Shown piece after piece: positions 17,057 through 25,386 of a stretch of DNA of 64,000 nt; within the stretch, counting starts at the first letter, position 1, and every line of letters begins with the position of its first letter. Source of the DNA: Paenibacillus xylanexedens (GTDB taxonomy: Bacteria; Bacillota; Bacilli; Paenibacillales; Paenibacillaceae); the NCBI RefSeq assembly GCF_017874615.1, contig NZ_JAGIKV010000016.1, forward strand, positions 97,107-161,106. The letters are read 5' to 3'. The notes beneath the pieces are model-generated. The model was not told the origin of the DNA. It ran no database searches and saw only the letters and a program-made list of their open reading frames with translations. The position numbers were made by a program, and so were the translations under genes.

Positions 17057-18532
17057 TCAAAAGGTCGTAAGACCCAGAATCAGTTGCAGCTTATATAGGA
17101 TACCTTTCAAAAACGTAGTCTTCTCCTGGAACTCATCCAGGTCTAACGTGAACTCGGCATCATTATTATTCCAAATACGCTCAAAATAATTCGCGATATC
17201 AAGCGTGAACTTATTGTCTGGAGGTGCAGCAACCCATAGATCATTCTCCAGATTGTAGTCATTCATGTTTCGGGGTGTAAAGTTGGTTGAACCCCCGAGG
17301 ACAATATGATCTCCGGTTGCTTTGGCAAGATAGATCATTTTGGTATGGTATTGCTCCTTGGTGGTGTTATACCAGCGGATCTGAATTTTACCGTCGGATT
17401 TATCATGCAATTCAGCAGCGACAGGACGGTTCGGAATGCCGATCTTTTCCTGACCAAAAGCATTTTCATTTGGATCTAGTACAAGCCGGATCTCGGTTCC
17501 TCGTTTTGCCGCTTCCAGCAGGGCTTCCAATACTTTCGGAGAAGCCACATAGAACATGCCCATCCATAAGGTGTCACCTTTGCCAGCCTGATTGATCTCA
17601 TGGAGTACGGCGTCATTCACTTTGCCTTCAGTTAAATAGCGAATTCGTAGGTCTCCCGTGTTTGAATCCGTCGAAGGTGCTGTGTATGTCGGAACCTTGC
17701 CCCCGCCCGAGATATCGAGTACAGCTTGCTCGGACTGAAGAATATCCCCAATGACCGGGCCTGTTACTTCAAATGCAATATTCGAGTGGTAGGCACTCGC
17801 ATCATGGATATTGCCAGAAGAGACAATCGCCGTCTTCTCACTAACAACAACTTTGCGATGATTGGCCTTCACATTGAGCAGCTTGAGATAGGAACGCACA
17901 GTGACATCCGGACCATCCGTGGCCATCAGGTTTTTGATCCAACCATCTCCGGATTGGCCAAACCATTGGAAGAAGGTCCGCCAGACCGCAGAGTATACTG
18001 GAGTTGAATCACGCAAAGGGTCCACATCCGTAATGACCACATGAATGCCTGCTTGTTTCATTTGTTCCAGCAACGGATTGGGTGCTGAGTTATAGTTGGT
18101 ATTTACTTCATCTGTAATAAACCAGATGTCCATATCAGGATGTTGATTTTTTTTGGCGACCAGCGCTTCGGTGAATTCAGTACTCACGGGAGGAAAGTTC
18201 TGTCCCTTGTGCTGATAATTATTGAACAGGAACATATCCACCAGCACAAACTGCTCCGCTTCCTCCACAATTTGCATCATGCGCTGGAAAATCTGCTGCT
18301 CGTGCTCCATCTGTCCGTCGGAGGAAGGATAAGTGAGGTCATGCAGGAACTCGACTTGGTCGACACGATACTCCGGACTTTCGTAGGAAATGCCCGTTGG
18401 TAATGGTTTGTAGGTCTGATAGAGCATGACGGCGATGAGCCATAGGACCAATAGGACAAGTCCTGTTCGTATGTATGGAAATTTGCCGCGTGAAGATTTG
18501 CGGTCTGATGTATGGCGGCGTAATGAACCCAA
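17057..18532 (-). CDS. Membrane-anchored phospholipase D-like domain protein
   Basis: A 491-residue protein from the TTG at 18532, chosen because AGAAGGGGGAG stands 7 bases ahead; the upstream part of the open frame does not look coding. After a basic N-terminus there is one membrane helix at about residues 21-40, so the catalytic part is outside. Two PLD half-sites are seen: H-R-K near residue 225 with S-S-G-N, and H-T-K near 396 with G-G-S-T-N. The Asp of the HxKx4D signature is Glu in the first and Ala in the second. It may act on phospholipids or nucleic acids; function is unproven. It is divergent from the CarH-like gene and shares its control region. Confidence 0.8.
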   Translation of the reverse strand: MGSLRRHTSDRKSSRGKFPYIRTGLVLLVLWLIAVMLYQTYKPLPTGISYESPEYRVDQVEFLHDLTYPSSDGQMEHEQQIFQRMMQIVEEAEQFVLVDMFLFNNYQHKGQNFPPVSTEFTEALVAKKNQHPDMDIWFITDEVNTNYNSAPNPLLEQMKQAGIHVVITDVDPLRDSTPVYSAVWRTFFQWFGQSGDGWIKNLMATDGPDVTVRSYLKLLNVKANHRKVVVSEKTAIVSSGNIHDASAYHSNIAFEVTGPVIGDILQSEQAVLDISGGGKVPTYTAPSTDSNTGDLRIRYLTEGKVNDAVLHEINQAGKGDTLWMGMFYVASPKVLEALLEAAKRGTEIRLVLDPNENAFGQEKIGIPNRPVAAELHDKSDGKIQIRWYNTTKEQYHTKMIYLAKATGDHIVLGGSTNFTPRNMNDYNLENDLWVAAPPDNKFTLDIANYFERIWNNNDAEFTLDLDEFQEKTTFLKGILYKLQLILGLTTF

Positions 18533-18659
18533 CGGTGGACTCCCCCTTCTGTACTTGCTGACTTCTATTACCACACGGATGATAACGTTGACGCAGGAGA
18601 ACCCGCTAGCATAACGAATGTAGTGGTAAAATGCATATGGCAAAATTGGCAGTATGCAA

Positions 18660-18710
18660 TCGACAGGTGTCTGAGCGTTGTGTATAATGAGTGTATTATT
18701 TTTGTAGAAT
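18660..18710 (+). promoter_or_regulatory. carH-like promoter with three tandem 11-bp repeats
   Basis: TCGACA (18660-18665) and TATAAT (18683-18688) with a 17-base spacer form a good sigma-A promoter. From 18678 three abutting 11-mers run without a gap: TTGTGTATAAT, GAGTGTATTAT and TTTTGTAGAAT (to 18710). The same triple arrangement occurs at the carotenoid operon promoter (19878-19910). The repeats cover the -10 and start site, which fits repression by the MerR-type product of the gene itself. Confidence 0.75.
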
Positions 18711-18787
18711 GTTAGGGTTTTCATATGCCTGACAAGGACGGGGAACCAATGATATAACCTTTGAAATCTGGACATTTAGGAAAGAAA

Positions 18788-19744
18788 GTGGGTAATAAGG
18801 TGTATTCCATCAAACAAGTCGCTGCCATGCTCGGTATCCCGACGGTGACGCTCCGGGCTTGGGAGAATCGGTATAGTGCGGTCACCCCTGAGCGGACGGA
18901 ATCGGGTTATCGAATGTATACCGAAGAGAATGTTGCGGATCTGCGCTGGTTGAAAGAACAGGTTGAGCTACATCAGACCAATATTTCGGAAGCGGTACGG
19001 ATGCTGAAAGTAAACAAATTAAATCCGCCCGAGGCTGTGCCCACGCCGATCATGGCTCCGGTGCCTACGATGGAAGAAGCCTACGCACGCATGGCAGATC
19101 AGATCTATGACTCGCTCTACAACTTTCAGGGTGAACGTGCCAATGGTTTGATTGATTTTGGGTTCACCATGTATGGGTATGACTCGATGTTCTATCATGT
19201 GTTGGTGCCCATTCTGGTCCGGGTTGGAGATGCATGGGAGCAAGGCAGGGCTTCGGTGGCTCAGGAACACTTCATGACACAGCTGATATCACAGCGGTTT
19301 TATCAGTTTTTCCATCTGTTCCCGATCTATCCGCATCTGCCCAAAGTTCTGGCGTTGTGTCCGGAAGGGGAGCATCATCAGGTCGGATTGCTGCTGTTCT
19401 CTCTCTTTATGCGCAAAAATGGAGCGGAAGTACTGTATCTCGGTGCGAACACGCCAGAAGAAGGTATCTTCCCGATTATCCGGGAGCAAAAAATCAAGTT
19501 GGTCTGCCTGTCGATCACAAGTCCAGGGCTTCTTGAACGGTGTGATCAGCTCGTCGAGCGGATTATGAACGAGTTCCCGCATATTCGCTTTGTACTTGGA
19601 GGTAAAGGCTATGAGCGTGCAGAGCATGCACGTTATCCGCAATGGATTATGCCGGAGAGTTCTGCGGACTGGCAGTCGTGGATGGAGCGTGAATATCTCT
19701 CCGAGCGGTCACCTGGTGCACGGTTTGGACAGGCCAATAATTAA
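18788..19744 (+). CDS. CarH/LitR-type MerR regulator with cobalamin-binding domain (probable B12 photoreceptor)
   Basis: The N-terminal MerR domain has V-Y-S-I-K-Q-V-A-A-M-L-G-I-P-T-V-T-L-R-A-W-E-N-R-Y. A helical bundle and a Rossmann-like B12-binding domain follow. The CarH marks are complete: W-x9-E-H at W150, E160 and H161, and the lower-ligand motif E-x-H-x-x-G with H197. Known CarH proteins bind adenosylcobalamin in the dark, form tetramers that repress carotenoid genes, and fall apart in light. Gene placement just ahead of a carotenoid operon fits. GTG at 18788 follows TAGGAAAG; a TTG at 18761 would add nine residues. Light control itself is inferred. Confidence 0.88.
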   Translation: MGNKVYSIKQVAAMLGIPTVTLRAWENRYSAVTPERTESGYRMYTEENVADLRWLKEQVELHQTNISEAVRMLKVNKLNPPEAVPTPIMAPVPTMEEAYARMADQIYDSLYNFQGERANGLIDFGFTMYGYDSMFYHVLVPILVRVGDAWEQGRASVAQEHFMTQLISQRFYQFFHLFPIYPHLPKVLALCPEGEHHQVGLLLFSLFMRKNGAEVLYLGANTPEEGIFPIIREQKIKLVCLSITSPGLLERCDQLVERIMNEFPHIRFVLGGKGYERAEHARYPQWIMPESSADWQSWMEREYLSERSPGARFGQANN

Positions 19745-19784
19745 ACATAATCTCAAATGATATGAATAGGTTAGTGTATAAAGG

Positions 19785-19820
19785 ACATCCTTTGACGAAA
19801 GTGATCAAAGGGTGTTTTTT
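19785..19820 (+). terminator. Rho-independent terminator after the CarH-like gene
   Basis: ACATCCTTTGA pairs with TCAAAGGGTGT (one G-T pair) around a short loop, followed by six T. It separates the regulator transcript from the carotenoid operon promoter 50 bases downstream. Confidence 0.85.
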
Positions 19821-19870
19821 GTGTTTATAAATGGATTACCAGGTATTTTGACCGACGGGTCATTTTTTGG

Positions 19871-19910
19871 TTTACAAGGTCGTATAATATTTGTATTATA
19901 TTTGTATAAT
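19871..19910 (+). promoter_or_regulatory. Carotenoid operon promoter with three tandem 11-bp operator repeats
   Basis: TTTACA (19871-19876) and TATTAT (19894-19899) are 17 bases apart. Three abutting 11-mers, GGTCGTATAAT, ATTTGTATTAT and ATTTGTATAAT, fill 19878-19910, from the spacer through the -10 to just beyond it. The consensus nnnTGTATWAT is shared with the regulator's own promoter. CarH of Thermus, as I recall, binds tandem 11-bp direct repeats, so this is a strong candidate operator that would block RNA polymerase in the dark. Confidence 0.78.
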
Positions 19911-20008
19911 GTTTTTGCTAGTTACCGCTTAAAGTGTTCTTAGGCGGTTTAATAATAGGTTAGGGGCTAGAGAACTATAGGAATTCCCTACATAGAAAGG
20001 TGAGTGGC

Positions 20009-21559
20009 ATGATACCGAATCAACAACGCAAACGTGCAGCTGTCATTGGCGCAGGTCCGGGTGGACTTGCAGCAGCAATGTTATTGTCCGGTCAGGGGTA
20101 CGAGGTAGATGTGTATGAGAAACAGCCAGTCATCGGGGGGCGTTCTGCCAGATTGGAACTGGGTGAATATCGATTCGACCGGGGTGCTACATTTTTGATG
20201 ATGCCACAGCTGATCGAAGAGATGTTCGATGTGGTGGGACGCAAATTATCCGATTATGTGGATATGAAAGAGCTAACTCCGCTGTACGCACTGAACTTTG
20301 GTGACAAGGTGTTCAAGCCTTCTCGTAATCGGGAAGATACAGCTGCACAGATTAAGGAATTGTTTCCGGGCAATGAAGACAATTACCTTCGGTTCATGCA
20401 AGAAGAAGAAGTGAAGTTTGGCAAAGTCATGCCTCTGCTCCGTCGTCCTTTTGGCAAGTTGACTGACTATCTACGCAAGGATGCGGTAACAGCTCTACCT
20501 AAGCTTGATGTCCACAATACGGTCTACGGGATCTTGTCCCGCTATTTTACAGACGAGCGTCTGCGCTGGGCATTTACATTTCAATCCAAATACCTTGGCA
20601 TGTCTGCCTGGGATTGTCCGGGCACCTTTACCATATTATCGTTTATTGAGCATCACTACGGATTGTTCCACCCCATTGGCGGCGTGAATCGGATCTTCCA
20701 AGCCATGGCCGATGTCGTGGAAGAATACGGAGGACGCATACATACTTCCACCCCGGTGAAACAGGTCATCGTTCGCAATGGTCGTGCAGAAGGTGTGTTG
20801 CTTGAGAACGGTGAACGCATCGAAGCAGACCATGTGGTGGTGAACGCCGACTTTGCACATGCGGTGAACCATCTGTTTGAACCAGGCGTGCTTAAGAAAT
20901 ATACCCCGGAGAAAATGAAACGCAAAAAGTATTCCTGCTCTACAGCAATGCTGTATCTGGGCGTGGATGGTGATGTGGATCTGCCGCATCACTCGATCTA
21001 TTTTCCCGAGGACTACCGGTTAAACGTTGATGAGATCACAAAGCACAAAATGTTATCAGCCGATCCATCTCTATATATTCATAACCCTTCCAGACTTGAT
21101 TCGACGCTGGCACCGGAAGGGAAATCTGCTTTGTATGTTCTTATGCCTACGCCTAACCTTACCGCAGACATTGATTGGGAGGCAGAACGGGAGAATGTGC
21201 AGGAGGCCATGATGAAACGCATGGAAGGCATTCCTGAGCTGGCAGACATACGTAGCCGTATTGAAGAATGTATGCTGTTCACTCCACTTGATTGGGAGAC
21301 TGAACTGGATGTGTATCGCGGAGCAACGTTTAATATGGCACATAATCTGGGTCAGATGATGTATCTGCGTCCCCATAACCAGTTTGAAGAGTTGAAAAGT
21401 GTATGGCTGGTAGGCGGCGGAACACATCCGGGCAGCGGGTTGCCCACGATTTTCGAATCGGCACGAATCAGTGTCAGACTGATTCAGGAAGAGGACGCAC
21501 GCACACGTTCCAAGCCATCCTCTTATGTGAAGACGGCAGAAGCCGGAGGGCATTCATGA
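20009..21559 (+). CDS. CrtN/CrtI-type carotenoid desaturase (first of three paralogues)
   Basis: An FAD-dependent phytoene or diapophytoene desaturase-family protein. It has the dinucleotide motif V-I-G-A-G-P-G-G-L-A-A-A near the N-terminus, the R-F-D-R-G-A-T block near residue 60, and the C-terminal G-G-G-T-H-P-G-S-G-L-P signature. It would introduce double bonds into the C30 (or C40) backbone made by the synthase two genes on. ATG at 20009 is preferred because AAAGGTGA is 6 bases upstream; a GTG at 20000 overlaps that site. First gene of the operon; its TGA overlaps the next ATG. Which of the three paralogues is the true first desaturase cannot be told from sequence by eye. Confidence 0.88.
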   Translation: MIPNQQRKRAAVIGAGPGGLAAAMLLSGQGYEVDVYEKQPVIGGRSARLELGEYRFDRGATFLMMPQLIEEMFDVVGRKLSDYVDMKELTPLYALNFGDKVFKPSRNREDTAAQIKELFPGNEDNYLRFMQEEEVKFGKVMPLLRRPFGKLTDYLRKDAVTALPKLDVHNTVYGILSRYFTDERLRWAFTFQSKYLGMSAWDCPGTFTILSFIEHHYGLFHPIGGVNRIFQAMADVVEEYGGRIHTSTPVKQVIVRNGRAEGVLLENGERIEADHVVVNADFAHAVNHLFEPGVLKKYTPEKMKRKKYSCSTAMLYLGVDGDVDLPHHSIYFPEDYRLNVDEITKHKMLSADPSLYIHNPSRLDSTLAPEGKSALYVLMPTPNLTADIDWEAERENVQEAMMKRMEGIPELADIRSRIEECMLFTPLDWETELDVYRGATFNMAHNLGQMMYLRPHNQFEELKSVWLVGGGTHPGSGLPTIFESARISVRLIQEEDARTRSKPSSYVKTAEAGGHS

Positions 21560-23019
21560 AGCGGGCCGCTATTGTAGGCGCAGGGATTGGCGGACTCACT
21601 TCGGCACTGTTATTGAACCGTCAGGGATGGGATGTCACCGTGTATGAACGGGGTTCCCGCGTTGGCGGACGCATTGGATATGAGCAGGAAGGCGAGTATC
21701 GGATCGATCAGGGGCCAACCATCGTACTGTTGCCGGAGATGTTACTTGGCATACTGGAGGAAGCAGGCGTAGATCGTTCGAAGATTGAGCTACTTCGCTG
21801 TGATCCATTATACAGAGTCCACTACCACAGTGGTCGTGTCATGACCAAGATGACCTCACGTGAAGAGCAGACGGCGGAGATTGAGCGTTTGTTCCCGGGA
21901 GAGAGCCGGGGATTCACACGATTCATGAAAGATATGGACACGTTGTTTCCGGCAGGCAGGGCAGCGTTTCTGGAAAGGGCTTTTCCGCGCAAAAGGGATT
22001 TCTTCACCCCTTCGCTCATGTCACTCATGGGCAGATTGCGTGCACACAAAAGTGTCCGGAAAGCGGTAGGCGATTATTTTGAGCACGAGGAATTGCTTGA
22101 TGCATACTCACTGCAAAGTTTATACATTGGTGGATCACCGTTTGGGACGCCAGGTATCTATTCCCTTTTACCTTACGCAGAGCATGAATATGGCATCTGG
22201 ATGGTCAAAGGTGGATATGCAGCATTGCCAGCCATACTGGAACAGGAACTGATATCACGTGGTGGACGTGTCGTGCTGAATTCGGAAGTGACCGGACTCA
22301 AGATTAAAAATGGTGTGTGTGAAGGTATAGAAACGGCAGCAGGCGCAGAAAATGTGGATGCAGTTATCTACAATGGTGATTTCCCCCATCTATCAGGTTT
22401 GCTTGGACAATCACCAGCGGTAGCACGTAAAAGAAAACCGTATCGTCCCTCTTCCGGATGTGTATTGCTCTATGTGGGTGTGGACAAAACCTGGGAAGAT
22501 GCAACGACGCACCAGTTCTTCCTGCCACCGAGTCTTGAAGGCAGTTTGCAGGAAGTGTTCAATCAGCGACGCATTCCGGCAAAGTCCTCATTTTACGTAT
22601 TTAATCCGGTCGCCTTGGATGAAACTGCAGCGCCTCAAGGACAGAGTGTATTGTATTTCCTCATTCCCGTACCAGATGCCGAAGGTGTCGACTGGGATCA
22701 GGAGAGTGAAGCATTGGCAGAACGTGTACTGGAAGAAGCGGAGCAACGAGGATTCCCGGGACTTCGTGCAGCGATTAAGTGGAAAAAGGTACGTACACCC
22801 GCTGACGCAGAGCGAGACGGGCTCTATGGGGGTGGAAGCTTTGGTATAGCACCTGTATTGTTCCAGTCCGGTGTATACCGACCGCAACCCAAACCATTCC
22901 CTAATATAAAGGGATTATATGCCGCAGGAGCATCTGTACATCCAGGTGGCGGAGTGCCGATTGTAATGCAGAGCGCACGTATGGCCGTCAATCAACTCAT
23001 GAAGGAGATGGGAACATGA
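21556..23019 (+). CDS. CrtN-like carotenoid desaturase/oxidase (second paralogue)
   Basis: A 487-residue flavoprotein of the carotenoid desaturase family with A-I-V-G-A-G-I-G-G-L-T-S-A at the N-terminus, Y-R-I-D-Q-G-P-T near residue 50, and the C-terminal A-G-A-S-V-H-P-G-G-G-V-P. ATG at 21556 overlaps the previous stop (ATGA) and has GGAGGG ahead. It may be a second desaturase or act on end groups, as the CrtNa/Nb/Nc sets of Bacillus and Planococcus do. Its stop again overlaps the next start by 4 bases. Confidence 0.87.
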   Translation: MKRAAIVGAGIGGLTSALLLNRQGWDVTVYERGSRVGGRIGYEQEGEYRIDQGPTIVLLPEMLLGILEEAGVDRSKIELLRCDPLYRVHYHSGRVMTKMTSREEQTAEIERLFPGESRGFTRFMKDMDTLFPAGRAAFLERAFPRKRDFFTPSLMSLMGRLRAHKSVRKAVGDYFEHEELLDAYSLQSLYIGGSPFGTPGIYSLLPYAEHEYGIWMVKGGYAALPAILEQELISRGGRVVLNSEVTGLKIKNGVCEGIETAAGAENVDAVIYNGDFPHLSGLLGQSPAVARKRKPYRPSSGCVLLYVGVDKTWEDATTHQFFLPPSLEGSLQEVFNQRRIPAKSSFYVFNPVALDETAAPQGQSVLYFLIPVPDAEGVDWDQESEALAERVLEEAEQRGFPGLRAAIKWKKVRTPADAERDGLYGGGSFGIAPVLFQSGVYRPQPKPFPNIKGLYAAGASVHPGGGVPIVMQSARMAVNQLMKEMGT

Positions 23020-23888
23020 ATGAAGCGATTTTGAGCAGGTGTGAAGAGTTGATGCAAAAGGGTTCTTCCTCTTTTTATCAGGCCTTTAGAGGGCTGCCAA
23101 GTCCACGTCGGGAAGCGGTATATGTCATTTATGCCTTCTGCCGCATGATTGATGACAGTGTAGACGAGCCGGAACATTCGCCCTATACGATTCACGAGAT
23201 CCATGATTTGTTTGATCAGTTGGATGACGCGGAAGGACATTTTATCTGGCCAGCACTGAGATGGTTGTTCAGCAGTTTCCCTCATCTGGATAAGGGTCCA
23301 TTCTTCCGTCAGATGGAAGGGCAACTCACAGATCTTAAAGTAACGCATTATACAACGATGCAGGAACTGGAGCATTATTGTTATCTGGTGGCCGGAACCG
23401 TAGGCGAGATGTTGTTGCCTGTATTGAGAGATGATAACGGCGCAGAAGTAGCGATGAACGGGATTGCTTTGGGTAAAGGGATGCAGATCGTTAATATTAT
23501 TCGGGATGTTGGTGAAGATCGGGCCAGAGTGCGTCGGTATGTTCCGCTGGAGATCATGGAGAAGCATGGTTACACCGAGCAGGACTTTGAAGACGGGGTC
23601 GTGGACGAACGCTTTATTGCCATTGTTCATGAATTAAAAGCTGCAGCATTGAACTGGTTCCGTATTGGCATGGATCGTCTGGATACGTACCCAACGGAAA
23701 GTGCGTTTTCCATCGAGCTGGCAGCAGCCTTTTACTCCACCATTCTACACGCGGTTGAACGCAACGATTATGACGTATATACCAAACGGGCATATGTTAG
23801 CGATGAATTGAAACTGGAGATGCTGGGTGCGATTGTGAAACGTTACCCGATGCTGGCCTATCAAGCCTCCCGAACGGCGGTATCCTGA
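23016..23888 (+). CDS. crtM: Squalene/phytoene synthase family, probable diapophytoene (C30) synthase CrtM
   Basis: This enzyme would join two farnesyl (C15) or geranylgeranyl (C20) diphosphates head to head, the entry step of carotenoid synthesis. Both Asp-rich motifs are present: D-D-S-V-D at 46-50 and D-V-G-E-D at 164-168, with R-M-I in front of the first. The 290-residue length fits CrtM/CrtB. C30 use is inferred from the Firmicute background and the CrtN/CrtP-like neighbours; chain length cannot be read from the sequence by eye. ATGA overlap with the gene before; TGATG overlap with the gene after. Confidence 0.9.
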   Translation: MNEAILSRCEELMQKGSSSFYQAFRGLPSPRREAVYVIYAFCRMIDDSVDEPEHSPYTIHEIHDLFDQLDDAEGHFIWPALRWLFSSFPHLDKGPFFRQMEGQLTDLKVTHYTTMQELEHYCYLVAGTVGEMLLPVLRDDNGAEVAMNGIALGKGMQIVNIIRDVGEDRARVRRYVPLEIMEKHGYTEQDFEDGVVDERFIAIVHELKAAALNWFRIGMDRLDTYPTESAFSIELAAAFYSTILHAVERNDYDVYTKRAYVSDELKLEMLGAIVKRYPMLAYQASRTAVS

Positions 23889-24655
23889 TGATCCAGTGGC
23901 TTTACTGGGCGTGGTATGTCATTGGAGCAACCTTGATGCTAACGATCGGTGTGCCTGACGTATTATCTTTTTCAAATGGTTTATTTCTAATCTTCTACGC
24001 ATTGTATGTGTTGGATCTGATCTATCAAGGGCGTAATCGGACAGGCCTGTCCGACCAGTCAGTCATCTGGCTGAAACCCGGACTCTGGATATCCTCTGTG
24101 ATTATCTGGCTTGGAGGTATGGGCGTAGAGTGGGTAGGAGTGCATACGCATTGGCCATTTGGTGAGTATGCTTACTCAGACTTCTTCGGGATTCATCTGT
24201 TCAGTGTACCTGTTACGCTGGGTTTCGCCTGGATCGCAGTGGTGGGTAACTCGGCGCTGTTAAGTGGCGGTGGTTCAACCTGGACGGGCAAATTGCTTCG
24301 GGCAGTGAAGACCGGGTTCTGGGCGATTGTACTTGATCTGGTGCTCGACCCTGTTGCGCATGCAAGAGGATTCTGGGAGTGGCAAGCCCCAGGTGGATTC
24401 TACGGTGTTCCGTGGACCAATTACATAAGCTGGTTTATCATGGGTGCATTCCTGTCCCTCTTCCTTCCGGCCATGCCTAATGACCGTAGCTCATTGCTGC
24501 GTGCAAAATGGTTGTATCAGCTGTTTATTCTTCTGTTCGGCCTGCTTGCTCTAAAGGAAGGGATTACAGGCAGCTTTATCATCGCCATTGCTGGGGTGCT
24601 TCTTGCCGAAGGGAGCTGGCTCTATGATTCGCGCCGTAAAATCAAAATCGTTTAA
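23888..24655 (+). CDS. cruF: CruF-like carotenoid 1,2-hydratase family membrane protein
   Basis: A 255-residue, mostly hydrophobic protein with about seven to eight membrane segments, of the carotenoid biosynthesis protein family that includes CruF. Visible marks are G-V-E-W-V-G-V-H-T-H-W-P-F-G-E-Y, L-D-L-V-L-D-P-V-A and W-E-W. CruF adds water across the terminal double bond of acyclic carotenoids to make the 1-hydroxyl. That hydroxyl would be the attachment point for the sugar added by the glycosyltransferase two genes on, which makes chemical sense in this operon. Exact substrate is inferred. Confidence 0.8.
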   Translation: MIQWLYWAWYVIGATLMLTIGVPDVLSFSNGLFLIFYALYVLDLIYQGRNRTGLSDQSVIWLKPGLWISSVIIWLGGMGVEWVGVHTHWPFGEYAYSDFFGIHLFSVPVTLGFAWIAVVGNSALLSGGGSTWTGKLLRAVKTGFWAIVLDLVLDPVAHARGFWEWQAPGGFYGVPWTNYISWFIMGAFLSLFLPAMPNDRSSLLRAKWLYQLFILLFGLLALKEGITGSFIIAIAGVLLAEGSWLYDSRRKIKIV

Positions 24656-25385
24656 TCATATTTTTGCCTTATACAATCATTATTATCTGCTACGTCGGCG
24701 CTTCCGTTCCTTCACGCTCACAGGGTCACTGGACCCGCAGGTGGACATCAGGGACAACTCCCCGATTGAACCGACTCGTCCGGTGATCTATTTCATGAAT
24801 CACAGCTCCTGGTGGGATGGTCTGCTGCTCTATCATGCGGCCAGGCAGACATCGCGGGGTGATCATTATGTGATGATGGAGGAGCAACAGCTTCAGCAGT
24901 ATGCTTTTTTTCGTAAATTGGGTGCGTATTCGATCAATAAGGAGAGTGCGTCCGGTATTCGGACCTCTCTACAGTACACCAGTGAATTATTGGATTCAGG
25001 TAAAAGGGTCTGGATTTTTCCCCAAGGAGAAATTTTGCATCAGGAGGCCAGACCAATTCAGTTCCGTCCAGGCATCGGATTGTTGCTTCGTCGTTCTCCG
25101 AATGCCATCGCCGTACCGGTAACCTTGTGCCATGGGATGGTCCAGCATGATCTACCGGAAATATCGATGCAGGCGGGCCCGGCTGTGATGGAAGACTGGA
25201 AGGCGTTGAAGAGTGAAGAGATTGCCGCCAGACTCGGCCATGTGCTGGAACAGCAGTTAGACGATCATAGATCAGAGCTTATACGGATGGGGCAGGGAAG
25301 TTTGCCAGATGCGATTCCACTGATTCGTCATGTACGTTCGACAAGTGAAAAATACGATGCGGCACGAAAGCGGGTGAACCGTTAG
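24624..25385 (+). CDS. Lysophospholipid acyltransferase-family protein, probable carotenoid-glycoside acyltransferase
   Basis: A 253-residue PlsC-type acyltransferase with the catalytic N-H-S-S-W-W-D (His60, Asp65) and a later F-P-Q-G-E motif. ATG at 24624 follows GAAGGGAG by 8 bases, inside the end of the cruF-like gene (32-base overlap); a TTG at 24588 is not supported. Next to a glycosyltransferase in a carotenoid operon it most likely esterifies the sugar of a carotenoid glycoside with a fatty acid. A general glycerolipid role is the alternative. Confidence 0.82.
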   Translation: MIRAVKSKSFNHIFALYNHYYLLRRRFRSFTLTGSLDPQVDIRDNSPIEPTRPVIYFMNHSSWWDGLLLYHAARQTSRGDHYVMMEEQQLQQYAFFRKLGAYSINKESASGIRTSLQYTSELLDSGKRVWIFPQGEILHQEARPIQFRPGIGLLLRRSPNAIAVPVTLCHGMVQHDLPEISMQAGPAVMEDWKALKSEEIAARLGHVLEQQLDDHRSELIRMGQGSLPDAIPLIRHVRSTSEKYDAARKRVNR

Positions 25386-25386
25386 C

